Shown here piece by piece: positions 48,100 to 61,200 of a stretch of 64,000 nt of DNA. The notes beneath the pieces are model-generated. The model was not told the origin of the DNA. It saw only the letters and a list, made by a program, of their open reading frames with translations, and made no database searches. The stretch comes from Gibbula magus (Eukaryota; Mollusca; Gastropoda; Trochida; Trochidae), in NCBI GenBank assembly GCA_936450465.1, contig OW388300.1, positions 20,647,232-20,711,231 on the forward strand, written 5' to 3'. Both the position numbers and the translations under genes were made by a program. How positions within the stretch are numbered: position 1 is the first letter of the stretch; the number at the start of each line of letters is the position of its first letter.

Positions 48100-48528
48100 C
48101 GATATGTTGATATAAGTCAATTAGTTATCATCATTTAGCATCAGTGTCATCTAGTTCATATTGCATTTGATTGTATCAATTTATGTTGTGGACATGTTCC
48201 CCTGGAGGTTTAATTTGTTCTTAATGAGAGATAAAAGCTGATTTCTTAAAAAATATTAATTTGAAAACATGATTTATGTATTCCTTTTAGCTCTTAGCGG
48301 TAAGGTTGAATTGATGTGTTTATGGAAAGTAATGACGTTTCACGATAATTATTGATGATTTGTCTATTGTAAAAGGTTCTATGAAAGATCTGTCCAGTAG
48401 ATCAGATTTTGATTTCCCCTATTGAATGACGTCGACGTCAGGAGTATCCTCAAATATTGTTTGGAGTCAGTTTTAAAGCTCGCCCAGAGTGCTGCCGTCT
48501 TTAGACTATTGACTGATCCTCTCCGAAA
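48100..48528 (+). promoter_or_regulatory. Upstream/5' UTR region of the PAN-domain gene
   Basis: Paralogous to 47035-47580 (see there). Contains TGACGTCGACGTCA-like bases at ~48426-48440. No clear TATA box. The duplicated half stops at the start codon, which suggests the two copies once headed two tandem genes. Confidence 0.45.
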
Positions 48529-49881
48529 ATGAAGGGACATTTTGATCTTTTATTTTTATTTTCTTTTGCGTTCACAACATTAGTGGGGAGTAGTTGGATA
48601 CCTAACCAGTGTCCAGATGCCCCGAGTGTTGATTCATCCAGCATCACAGAGATTCGCGTTGAAGCTAAAACCAGACTTGCTTGTTTCTCTATGTGTATCA
48701 TGAATCCTGTTTGTCTTGGAGTTGGAGTGGGGAACTATGAGAGAAAGAACTGTCTTCTTTTGTTAAATAACATTTCCATGGCGACTGTCTTTGTCGATAC
48801 CAAAGATGTTAGAACATTGCACTTTCACCGTGCAAGTAGTGTCCTCGATGAACGCAACACCTCTAGAGACATGAAGTGGTATTTCACCAAGAACAGATGC
48901 ATCAGAACTTTAACTGAAGCTGAGAAGAAAGGCAAATCGGCAAGTACAGATTTCAGCAGGCGGAATGTCAACAGGCAAAATCTCGGGAAGTGCTCCATCG
49001 ACAAAGACCAAATAGGAACCCTTCCAAACACGTGCAGTAATGACACCATCCCTCATCCTAGCGATCTACAATCAAAGAGATTGCTGGTTTATCTTTCCAA
49101 GTACTTCAAAAGGATAAACCCTTACATATTCGATGGTCAAAAGTTCCATAACTTAATCTTTGAGTTCCATTCTCAACTGACGGATAATAACGTTGTAATA
49201 TCTTCTGTAGAAAATCGGATGTTTTGGACTGGGTTCCGCCCTGGCACAGGACATATATTAATCTGGTCCGTGTGTCTTAATGGCTCTGAACCAGAAGCTG
49301 TTTCAAAGACGTCATCCAAAGTGCTGGCTATAGACGATCATAGAGGCATCCTTCTTTTCATTAGACGGCCTAAATTAATGATAGGTGCAGTAAACTATTC
49401 AATTTGGAAGGTATCAACTCACGGAGGAGACGAGAAGCATTTGACAACAACAACTTTTTACATTTATACTCTTGCTGTTGACGTTTCTAATACTAACGTG
49501 TTCTATTCGCAAAAGAAACTACATGGAGATATTGTTTACAAATGTCAATATATAAATGCATTATTAGTGACAGAAGTAAAGCCCTTTAGAGGTAGCATTG
49601 TTCAGTTGCAAATGTTCAACATCGGACATGAGGTAGGTATGCTACTGATATTAAAAAAGATGGCGCATCATATGCATTTTCTTGAACAGATTAGTTCTTC
49701 TGCAAACAAAACCAAAACACTGTACGAATGTAAGCATGTTTCCCTCCAAGTTCATGGCTGTCGGTATTATGTCGGGTGTAGGAATGAAATCCGTGTCTTC
49801 AATCTTCAAACTGGGGACATGATAGAGAAGATAAAAACTCCATTTGACAAAAAACAAGGTATGTTCTTCAAACTTGGATAA
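48529..49881 (+). CDS. Secreted protein with PAN/apple-like domain and possible propeller-like C-terminal half
   Basis: 450 codons. The ATG has a favourable A at -3. Residues 1-21 are a signal peptide (MKGHFDLLFLFSFAFTTLVG). Residues ~28-80 hold a PAN/apple-like cysteine pattern: C28, C52 and C56 in LACFSMC, C62 in PVCLGVGV, and C75 in KNCLLL. Further cysteines are C124, C155 and C169. From ~220 on, strand-rich repeats (ISSVENRMFWTGF, KVLAIDDHRGILLF, TLAVDVSNTNVFYS, IRVFNLQTGDMI) resemble YWTD/NHL-type propeller blades, an inference from pattern only. Several N-x-S/T sites fit secretion. No transmembrane helix is seen. At codon 444 a textbook donor AAG/GTATGT occurs (GT at 49859-49860); if used, the protein would continue in an exon I cannot find before the satellite. 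Otherwise it ends at TAA 49881. Function unknown; possibly extracellular recognition. Confidence 0.75.
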   Translation: MKGHFDLLFLFSFAFTTLVGSSWIPNQCPDAPSVDSSSITEIRVEAKTRLACFSMCIMNPVCLGVGVGNYERKNCLLLLNNISMATVFVDTKDVRTLHFHRASSVLDERNTSRDMKWYFTKNRCIRTLTEAEKKGKSASTDFSRRNVNRQNLGKCSIDKDQIGTLPNTCSNDTIPHPSDLQSKRLLVYLSKYFKRINPYIFDGQKFHNLIFEFHSQLTDNNVVISSVENRMFWTGFRPGTGHILIWSVCLNGSEPEAVSKTSSKVLAIDDHRGILLFIRRPKLMIGAVNYSIWKVSTHGGDEKHLTTTTFYIYTLAVDVSNTNVFYSQKKLHGDIVYKCQYINALLVTEVKPFRGSIVQLQMFNIGHEVGMLLILKKMAHHMHFLEQISSSANKTKTLYECKHVSLQVHGCRYYVGCRNEIRVFNLQTGDMIEKIKTPFDKKQGMFFKLG

Positions 49882-50399
49882 TCAACAGTGACTCGTATTA
49901 ACACACTTGCGGAATCCCAACGTATTAGTACGTGACATTTGCTAAGTGAAATTTCACGTTTGGCACTTTCTGACAAGAGTGTGTCATCTTGCTGATGACG
50001 TTGTGTAATGAGAGTATATGTCATGTATTCTACCAATAGAAGCATGTGTTGATGTATAGATGAACCTTTTCTAATTGGGACATGATTCAATACTGCAATA
50101 GCACTGTCATAAAACAATTGATGTTTGTATTCTTTTTTTAAATTCAAAATATCCAAATTCAGTATTGGTGTATGTAACCACGAAAATAAATAAATGGAGA
50201 TCCATATAACCCCTTCCTCTTTTGGTCTGTTAAAGTTTTGCTTTTTCGACTAGAGCCAGCAAAGGGGGAATGGTTGTTGGCTGTTGAGAAGGTTGAGAAT
50301 TGTATATAATATATATTTTGTAAAATTGACTTTTTGTAACGTTTATCATATTTATTATATTCATATAATTATTTTATTATCATTTAAGGAGTGATGAGC
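49882..50399 (+). other. 3' flank of the PAN-domain gene
   Basis: AATAAATAAA at ~50186-50195 lies about 300 bases after the stop, a plausible poly(A) signal supporting the single-exon reading. No other gene is seen. Confidence 0.45.
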
Positions 50400-51990
50400 T
50401 ACAGAGCAATGGTTCTATTTTTATTTATATGTTTTTATTGTTGCTTTCAAACTTAATTCACGTATGTTATGGTGGTCACTGCGATAATACACTGCCGTGA
50501 AATCTTTGTCTTCAGAAAATTTTACAGCAGATGTCACTCGTGCTTAGGGGTGAGATAATTAGGTTTTAATCTAAAAGCAAAAGAAAGTAATGGTACTACA
50601 ACGCAAATATACAGTGTATATTAATTAAACGTTGCGCGTTAGCATAGACACGGACCAAAATATTGCCACGTTTTCAAACTTTTATATAGTATTTGTTTGC
50701 GCAGCCTCTGGATAGATTTGGACCCGGATCTCTTGATCCAAAGTCCAAAGTCAATGTTGTTTTGTCATATTCAAAGATTTAAAGATTCTGTCATCTTGCA
50801 GTTACACCTAGTCTAGTTCTCAATGTTTTGAAAATATGTTCAGAGAAATAAGTGATTTCCCAATTTCAAAATGTATTCACGTAAGGACACAGTTCATACA
50901 TTCGTCTAACACAGGTTGATTTTGCTGGCAAGTATTTTCAATTTGACAGCCTATATAGCTATCATAATCTGCGAATGTGATTTTAATTATGAGATGCATT
51001 CAAATAACTGAAATAATAACAGTACTTTCGCCATTTAAATCAGTTTTGTAAAACAGATTTTTTTCAGCAAATTGACTGTTGACTACAATGTAATGGTGAA
51101 ATAAATATAAGAAAATATTAATTAGCTGTCATTTAAAGAGACTTAAAATCTTTATAGAGTTTACATTTAAAACTTCATCTTACACATTCAAAATCATTTC
51201 ATTCTATATTGAGTCATAGTCAATAACATATTCAAAAATTCAAATTCAATATCTGAAGTTATTTTTTCACCTGTGAATAAATAAAAGATACACTTCCAGA
51301 TCTTCCTACAAATAAAAGTCAACAATCATCATGTCTTGTCATCCTTGAGGTAAGACAAACATTAATTTTTTTGTTTCTAATCAAATAATAAAGGAAAAGG
51401 AATCTTGAGCATGTCATATATAACAAGAATTTGGCATTCTGATATTGTTTGAGGTCACAACAATGTCTTTTTAACGCAAACATGCATGTCGACAACTCAG
51501 TCCACTAACATAACCCTGAGTCTGCAATTATGTTATGATCACTATAGATTTATTGAAAAAAAATTCATAACAGTTCCAGGCATACCTCTTGTACTATTAT
51601 TCTTGGTCCTCCAGGTTTTCTGATTCGTGATACGGAAGTTATTTTTTTGTGTGCAAAGCTTTAAAGCGATAAAAAAAAAACTTGTGTAAGATACTTTTGA
51701 AAGATCGGTCCCCGGGGACACAACAAGTAGAAATTTAAAAGAGATTAGAAAAAAAGTTCAATTATTTCAAACCACCTGGTGTCTCCTGTCAATTAATAGT
51801 AAGACAGAGTAAGAAAAGTAAGCCACATCAGTCCAATGAAGAGGGAATCGGATTTCAACCCATCACGATTTGCTTAATAGTTGATGGCTGTAGAATGACT
51901 TAAGAATTATCCAACCCTTTTCAATATTAGTCGTATAAATAAGGCAATTGTGTAAGATGAAATTCTAATGTTTGCCTGAATAACCCGACT
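50400..51990. repeat. Segmental duplication module S3, third copy
   Basis: Matches 39880-41170 in order: GTTGCTTTCAAACTTAATTC, TGGACCCGGATCTCTTGATCC (40070-like), CCACTAACATAACCCTGAG, TCACTATAGATTTATTGAAA, AACAGTTCCAGGCATACCTC and CAAACCA-CTGGTGTCTCCTG. The PAN gene and its minisatellite lie between this and the third S2 copy. Confidence 0.8.
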
Positions 51991-52065
51991 GTAAGAAAGC
52001 CCAGAGGGTCGTAGTACGAACGAAAGCCCAGAAGGTCCAAAATGGTATTTAATTTTTCTTTTTCA

Positions 52066-52165
52066 AAACTGGTAATTACCACTTTTTCCTGGTAATTACC
52101 ACTTTTTTCTGGTATTTACTACTTTTCAAACTGGTAATTACCACTTTTAAACTGGTAATTACCAG
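52066..52165. repeat. Short tandem array of CTGGTAATTACCACTTTTT units
   Basis: Five units of ~20-23 bases, each with the palindrome TGGTAATTACCA; one degenerate (GGTATTTACTACTT). It directly precedes the large satellite by ~130 bases. A second short duplication GAAAGCCCAGA-GGTC is at 51996-52036. Confidence 0.9.
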
Positions 52166-52289
52166 TTTTGAGTTCACGGGAGTATATAAGAGAATTATTT
52201 CTAATTTGGTAAGAGAAGTTCTCATTGTTTTGAAGGAATCAATTCAAGATGCTGTGAAAGAGGAAAAATGAAGGATTGATTAAATCGTC

Positions 52290-55200
52290 ATTCCCTCCCC
52301 TTAATTCCCCGTTCTGTTTCTACCCTCTTTTTCACTACCCTCTCTTCCACTTCCCTCTTCTCTCGATACCCTCTCTTCCACCACTCTCTTCACTACATAC
52401 CCTCTCTGCCACTTCCCTCTACTCTCGATACCCTCTCTACCACTTCCCTCTTCCCTCCATACACTCTCTGCCACTTCCCTCTACTCTCGATACCCTCTCT
52501 GCAACTTCCCCCTTCTCTCCATACCCTCTCTGCCACTTCCCTCTTCACTATATACCCTCTCTGCAACTTCCCTCTTGGCTACATACCCTCTATGCCACTT
52601 CCCTCTTCACTACATACGCTCTCTGCCACTTCCCTCTACTCTCGATACCCTCTCTGCAACTTCCCTCTTCTCTCCATAACTTCTCTGCCACTTCCCTCTT
52701 CACTACAAACCCTCTCTGCCACTTCCCTCTTCACTACATACCCTCTCTGCCACATCCCTCTTCACTACAAACCCTCTATTCCACTTCCCTCTACTCTCGA
52801 TACCCTCTCTGCAGCTTCCCTCTTCTCCCGATACCCTCTTTGCCACTTCCTTCTTCTCTCGATACCCTCTCTGCAACTTCCCTCTTCACTACATACCCTC
52901 TCTGCCATTTCTCTAGATCTTTTCTCTCGATACCCTCTATGCCACTTCCCTCTTCTCTCGATACTCTCTATGCCACTTCCCTCTTCACTACATACCAATT
53001 CTCTGCCACTTCCCTCTTCTGTCGATACCCTCTCTGCCACTTCCCTCTTCTCTCGATACCCTCTATGCCACTTCCCTTTTCTCTCGATACCCTCTCTGCA
53101 ACTTCCCTCTTCTCTCGATACCCTTTCTGCCACTTCCCTCTACTCTCGATACCCTCTATGCCACTTCCCTCTTCACTACATACCAATTCTCTGCCACTTC
53201 CCTCTTCACTACATACGTTCGATTCTACTTCCCTCTACTCTCGATACCCTCTCTGCAGCGTCCCTCTTCTCTGGATACCCTCTTTGCCACTTCCCTCTTC
53301 TCTCGATACCCTCTCTGCAACTTACCTCTTCTCTCGATACGCTCTATGCCACTTTCATCTTCTCTCGATACGCTCTCTGCAACTTCCCTCTTCTCTCCAT
53401 ACCCTCTCTGGCACTTCCCTCTTCACTATATACCCTCTCTGCAACTTCCCTCTTGGCTACATACGCTCTCTGCCACTTCCCTCTTCACTACAAACCCTCT
53501 ATTCCACTTCCCTCTACTCTCGATACCCTCTATGCCACTTCCCTCTACTCTCGATACCCTCTCTGCAGCTTCCCTCTTCTCTCGATACCCTCTCTGCAAC
53601 TTCCCTCTTCTCTCGATAAGCTCTCTGCAACTTCCCTCTTCTCTCGATACCCTCTATGCCACTTCCCTTTTCTCTCGATACCCTCTCTTCCACTTCCCTC
53701 ATCTCTCGATACCCTCTCTGCCACTTCCCTCTTCTCTCGATACCCTCTATGCCACTTCCCTTTTCTCTCGATACCCTCTCTGCAACTTCCCTTTTCTCTC
53801 GATACCCTTTCTGCCACCTCCCTCTACTCTCGATACCCTCTATGCCACTTCCCTCTTCACTACATACCAATTCTCTGCCACTTCCCTCTTCACTACATAC
53901 GTTCGATTCTACTTCCCTCTACTCTCGATACCCTCTCTGCAGCGTCCCTCTTCTCTGGATACCCTCTTTGCCACTTCCCTCTTCTCTCGATACCCTCTCT
54001 GCAACTTCCCTCTTCTCTCGATACGCTCTATGCCACTTTCATCTTCTCTCGATACGCTCTCTGCAACTTCCCTCTTCTCTCCATACCCTCTCTGGCACTT
54101 CATTCTACTCCCGATACCCTCTCTTCCACTTCCCTCTTCTCTCGATACCTCTCTGCAACTTCCCTCTTCTCTCGATACTCTCTCTGCCACTTCCTTCTTC
54201 TCTCGATACCCTCTCTGCCACTTCCCTCTTCACTACATATCCTCTCTTCCACTTCCCTCTTCTCTCAATACTCTCTCTCTGCCACTTCCCTCTTCTCTCG
54301 ATACTCTCTCTCTGCCACTTCCCTCTTCTCTCGATACTCTCTCTGCCACTTCCCTTTTCTCTCGATACCTTCTCTGCCACTTCTCTCTTCTCTCCATACC
54401 CTCTCTTCAACTTCCCTCTACTCTCGATACCCTCTCTGCCACTTCCCTCTTCTCTCGATACCCTCTCTGCCACTTCCCTTTTCTCTCGATACTTTCTCTG
54501 CCACTTCCCTCTTCTCTCGATACCATCTCTGCCTCTTCCCTCTTCACTACATACACTCTCTTCCACTTCCCTCTACCCTCGATACCCTCTCTGGCACTTC
54601 CCTCTTCTCTCGATACCCTCTCTTCCACTTCCCTCTCTCACTACATACCCTCTATTCCACTTCCCTCTACTCTCGATACGCTCTCTGCCACTTCCCTCTT
54701 CACTACATACCCACTATGCCACTTTCATCTTCTCTCGGTACGATCTCTGCCACTTCCCTCTTCTCTCGAAACCCTCTCTGCCACTTCCCTCTACTCTCGA
54801 TAACCTCTCTGCCACTTCCCTCTACTCTCGATACCCTCTCTGCCACTTCCCTCTTCTCTCGATACTTTCTCTGCCACTTCCATCTTCTCTCGATAACCTC
54901 TCTGCCACTTCCCTCTTCTCTCGATACCCTCTCTGCCACTTCCATCTACTCTCGATAACCTCTCTGCCACTTCCCTCTACTCTCGATACCCTCTCTGCCA
55001 CTTCCCTCTTCTCTCGATACTTTCTCTGCCACTTCCATCTTCTCTCGATACCCTCTCTGCCACTTTCCTCTTCACTACATACCCTCTCTGCCTCTTCCCT
55101 CTTCTCTCGATAACCTCTCTGCCACTTCCCTCTTCTCTCGATACCCTCTCTGCCACTTTCCTCTTCACTACATACCCTCTCTTCAACTTCCCTCTTCTCT

Positions 55201-58200
55201 CGATACTCTCTCTGCCACTTCCCTCTTCTCTCGATACCATCTCTGCCTCTTCCCTCTTCACTACATACCCTCTCTTCAACTTCCCTCTACCCTCGATACC
55301 CTCTCTGGCACTTCCCTCTTCTCTCGATACCCTCTCTTCCACTTCCCTCTCTCACTACATACCCTCTATTCCACTTCCCTCTACTCTCGATACGCTCTCT
55401 GCCACTTCCCTCTTCACTACATACCCTCTCTGCCATTTCTCTAGATCTTTTCTCTCGATACCCTCTCTCTGCCACTTCCCTCTTCTCTCGATACTCTCTC
55501 TGCCACTTCCCTTTTCTCTCGATACCTTCTCTGCCACTTCTCTCTTCTCTCGAGACCCTCTCTGCCACTTCTCTCTTCCCTTCATTCCCTCTCTTCCACT
55601 TCCCTCTTCTCTCCATACCCTCTCTGCCACTTCCCTCTTCACTACATACCCTCTCTGTCACTTCCCTCTTCTCTCCATACCCTCTCTGCCACTACCCTCT
55701 TCACTACATACCCTCTCTGCAACTTCCCTCTTCTCTCGATACCCTCTTTGCCACTTCCCTCTTCACTACATACGCTCTCTGCCACTTCCCTCTACTATCG
55801 ATACCCTCTCGATACCCTCTCTGCAACTTCCCTTTTCTCTCGATACCCTCTTTGCCACTTCCCTCTTCACTACATACACTCTCTGCCACTTCCCTCTACT
55901 CTCCATACCCTATCTGCAACTTCCCTCTTCTCTCCATACCTTCTCTGCCACTTCCCTCTACTCTCGATACCCTCTATTCCACTTCCCTCTACTCTCGATA
56001 CCCTGTATGCCACTTCCCTCTTCTCTCGATACCCTCTCTGCCACTTCCCTATTCACTACATACCCTCTCTGCCACTTCCCTCTTCACTACATACCCTCTC
56101 TGCCACTTCCCTCTTCACTACATACCCTCTCTGCCACTTCCCTCTCCTCTCGATACCCTGTATGCCACTTCCCTCTTCTCTCGATACCCTCTCTGCCACT
56201 TCCCTATTCACTACATACCCTCTCTGCCACTTCCCTCTTCTCTCGATACTCTCTCTGCCACTTCCCTCTTCACTACATACCCTCTCTGCCACTTCCCTCT
56301 TCACTACATACCCTCTCTGCCACTTCCCTCTTCACTACACACCCTCTCTGCCACTTCCCTCTTCACTACATACCCTCTATGCCACTTCCCTCTACTCTCG
56401 ATACGCTCTCTGCCACTTCCTTCTTCACTACATACCCTCTCTGCGACTTCCCTTTTCTCTCGATACCCTCTCTCTGCCACTTCCCTTTTCTCTCGATACC
56501 TTCTCTGCCACTTCTCTCTTCTCTCGATACCCTCTCTGCCACTTCTCTCTTCCCTTCATTCCCTCTCTTCCACTTCCCTCTTCTCTCCATACCCTCTCTG
56601 CTACTTCCCTCTTCACTACATACCCTCTCTGTCACTTCCCTCTACTCTCGATACCCTCTCTGCCACTTCCCTCTTCTCTCGATACCCTCTCTGCCACTTC
56701 CCTCTTTACCACATACCCTCTCTGCCACTTCCCTCTTTTCTCGATACCCTCTCTGCCACTCTCCCTCTTCACTAAATACCCTCTCTGCCACTTCCCTCTA
56801 CTCTCGATACCCTCTCTTCCACTTCCCTCTACTCTCGATACCCTCTCTGCCACTTCCCTCTTCTCTCGATACCCTCTCTGCCACTTCCCTCTTCACTACA
56901 TACCCTCTCTGCCACTTCCCTCTTCACTACACACCCTCTCTGCCACTTCCCTCTTCACTACATACCCTCTCTGCCACTTCCCTCTTCTCTCGATACCCTC
57001 TCTGCCACTTCCCTCTTCACTACATACCCTCTATGCCACTTCCCTCTACTCTCGATACCCTGTATGCCACTTCCCTCTACTCTCGATACCCTGTATGCCA
57101 CTTCCCTCTACTCTCGATACCCTCTCTGCCACTTCCCTCTTCACTACATACCCTCTCTGCCACTTCCCTCTTCACTACACACCCTCTCTGCCACTTCCCT
57201 CTTCACTACATACCCTCTCTGCCACTTCCCTCATCTCTCGATACTCTCTCTGCCACTTCCCTCTTCACTACATACCCTCTCTGCCACTTCCCTCTTCACT
57301 ACATACCCTCTCTGCCACTTCCCTCTTCACTACACACCCTCTCTGCCACTTCCCTCTTCACTACATACCCTCTATGCCACTTCCCTCTTCTCTCGATACC
57401 CTCTCTGCCACTTCCCTCTTCACTAAATACCCTCTCTGCCACTTCCCTCTACTCTCGATACCCTCTCTTCTAATTCCCTCTACTCTCGATACCCTCTCTG
57501 CCACTTCCCTCTTCTCTCGATACCCTCTCTGCCAATTCCCTCTTCACTACATACCCTCTCTTCCACTTCCCTCTTCACTACACACCCTCTCTGCCACTTC
57601 CCTCTTCACTACATACCCTCTCTGCCACTTCCCTCTTCTCTCGATACCCTCTCTGCCACTTCCCTCTTCACTACATACCCTCTCTTCCACTTCCCTCTAC
57701 TCTCGATACCCTGTATGCCACTTCCCTCTACTCTCGATACCCTGTATGCCACTTCCCTCTACTCTCGATACCCTCTCTGCCACTTCCCTCTTCACTACAT
57801 ACCCTCTCTGCCACTTCCCTCTTCACTACACACCCTCTCTGCCACTTCCCTCTTCACTACATACCCTGTATGCCACTTCCCTCATCTCTCGATACTCTCT
57901 CTGCCACTTCCCTCTTCACTACATACCCTCTCTGCCACTTCCCTCTTCACTACATACCCTCTCTGCCACTTCCCTCTTCACTACACACCCTCTCTGCCAC
58001 TTCCCTCTTCACTACATACCCTCTCTGCCACTTCCCTCTTCACTACACACCCTCTCTGCCACTTCCCTCTTCACTACATACCCTCTCTTCCACTTCCCTC
58101 TACTCTCGATACCCTGTATGCCACTTCCCTCTACTCTCGATACCCTGTATGCCACTTCCCTCTACTCTCGATACCCTCTCTGCCACTTCCCTCTTCACTA

Positions 58201-61200
58201 CATACCCTCTCTGCCACTTCCCTCTTCACTACACACCCTCTCTGCCACTTCCCTCTTCACTACATACCCTGTATGCCACTTCCCTCATCTCTCGATACTC
58301 TCTCTGCCACTTCCCTCTTCACTACATACCCTCTCTGCCACTTCCCTCTTCACTACATACCCTCTCTGCCACTTCCCTCTTCACTACACACCCTCTCTGC
58401 CACTTCCCTCTTCACTACATACCCTCTCTGCCACTTCCCTCTTCACTACACACCCTCTCTGCCACTACCCTCTTCACTACATACCCTCTCTGCCACTTCC
58501 CTCTTCACTACACACCCTCTCTGCCACTTCCCTCTTCACTACATACCCTCTCTGCCACTTCCCTCTTCTCTCGATACCCTCTCTGCCACTTCCCTCTTCA
58601 CTACATACCCTCTATGCCACTTCCCTCTACTCTCGATACCCTGTATGCCACTTCCCTCTTCTCTCCATACCCTCTCTGCCACTTCCCTCTTCACTACATA
58701 CCCTCTCTGCCACTTCCCTCTTCTCTCGATACCCTCTCTGCCACTTCCCTCTTCACTACTTACCCTCTATGCCACTTCCCTCTACTCTCGATACCCTGTA
58801 TGCCACTTCCCTCTACTCTCGATACCCTGTATGCCACTTCCCTCTTCACTACATACCCTCTCTGCCACTTCCCTCTTCACTACACACCCTCTCTGCCACT
58901 TCCCTCTTCACTACATACCCTCTCTGCCACTTCCCTCATCTCTCGATACTCTCTCTGCCACTTCCCTCTTCACTACATGCCCTCTCTGCCACTTCCCTCT
59001 ACTCTCGATACCCTGTATGCCACTTCCCTCTACTCTCGATACCCTCTCTGCCACTTCCCTCTTCACTACATACCCTCTCTGCCACTTCCCTCTTCACTAC
59101 ACACCCTCTCTGCCACTTCCCTCTTCACTACATACCCTCTCTGCCACTTCCCTCATCTCTCGATACTCTCTCTGCCACTTCCCTCTTCACTACATGCCCT
59201 CTCTGCCACTTCCCTCTTCACTACATACCCTCTCTGCCACTTCCCTCTTCACTACACACCCTCTCTGCCACTTCCCTCTTCACTACATACCCTCTATGCC
59301 ACTTCCCTCTTCTCTCGATACCCTCTCTGCCACTTCCCTCTTCACTACATACCCTTTCTGCCACTTCCCTCTTCACTACATACCCTCTCTGCCACTTCCC
59401 TCTTCTCTCGATACCCTTTCTGCCACTTCCCTCTTCACTACATACCCTCTCTTCCACTTCCCTCTACTCTCGATACCCTCTCTGCCACTTCCCTCTTCTC
59501 TCGATACCCTCTCTGCCACTGACGTCTTCACTACATACCCTCTCTGCCACTTCCCTCTTCACTACATACCCTGTATGCCACTTCCCTCATCTCTCGATAC
59601 TCTCTCTGCCACTTCCCTCTTCACTACATACCCTCTCTGCCACTTCCCTCTTCACTACATACCCTCTCTGCCACTTCCCTCTTCACTACACACCCTCTCT
59701 GCCACTTCCCTCTTCACTACATACCCTCTCTGCCACTTCCCTCTTCACTACACACCCTCTCTGCCACTACCCTCTTCACTACATACCCTCTCTGCCACTT
59801 CCCTCTTCACTACACACCCTCTCTGCCACTTCCCTCTTCACTACATACCCTCTCTGCCACTTCCCTCTTCTCTCGATACCCTCTCTGCCACTTCCCTCTT
59901 CACTACATACCCTCTATGCCACTTCCCTCTACTCTCGATACCCTGTATGCCACTTCCCTCTTCTCTCCATACCCTCTCTGCCACTTCCCTCTTCACTACA
60001 TACCCTCTCTGCCACTTCCCTCTTCTCTCGATACCCTCTCTGCCACTTCCCTCTTCACTACTTACCCTCTATGCCACTTCCCTCTACTCTCGATACCCTG
60101 TATGCCACTTCCCTCTACTCTCGATACCCTGTATGCCACTTCCCTCTACTCTCGATACCCTCTCTGCCACTTCCCTCTTCACTACATACCCTCTCTGCCA
60201 CTTCCCTCTTCACTACACACCCTCTCTGCCACTTCCCTCTTCACTACATACCCTCTCTGCCACTTCCCTCATCTCTCGATACTCTCTCTGCCACTTCCCT
60301 CTTCACTACATGCCCTCTCTGCCACTTCCCTCTTCACTACATACCCTCTCTGCCACTTCCCTCTTCACTACACACCCTCTCTGCCACTTCCCTCTTCACT
60401 ACATACCCTCTATGCCACTTCCCTCTTCTCTCGATACCCTCTCTGCCACTTCCCTCTTCACTACATACCCTTTCTGCCACTTCCCTCTTCACTACATACC
60501 CTCTCTGCCACTTCCCTCTTCTCTCGATACCCTTTCTGCCACTTCCCTCTTCACTACATACCCTCTCTTCCACTTCCCTCTACTCTCGATACCCTCTCTG
60601 CCACTTCCCTCTTCTCTCGATACCCTCTCTGCCACTGACGTCTTCACTACATACCCTCTATGCCACTTCCCTCTTCACTACATACGCTCTCTGCCACTTC
60701 CCTCTTTTCTCGATACCCTCTCTGCCACTCTCCCTCTTCACTAAATACCCTCTCTGCCACTTCCCTCTTCTCTCGATACCCTTTCTGCCACTTCCCTCTT
60801 CACTAAATACCCTCTCTTCCACTTCCCTCTACTCTCGATACCCTCTCTGCCACTTCCCTCTTCTCTCGATACCCTCTCTGCCACTTCCCTCTTCACTACA
60901 TACCCTTTCTGCCACTTCCCTCTTCACTACATACCCTCTCTGCCACTTACCTCTTCTCTCGATACCCTTTCTGCCACTTCCCTCTTCACTACATACCCTC
61001 TCTTCCACTTCCCTCTACTCTCGATACCCTCTCTGCCACTTCCCTCTTCTCTCGATACCCTCTCTGCCACTGACTTCTTCACTACATACCCTCTATGCCA
61101 CTTCCCTCTTCACTACATACCCTCTCTGCCACTTCCCTCTTTTCTCGATACCCTCTCTGCCACTTCCCTCTTCACTACATACCCTCTCTGCCACTTCCCT

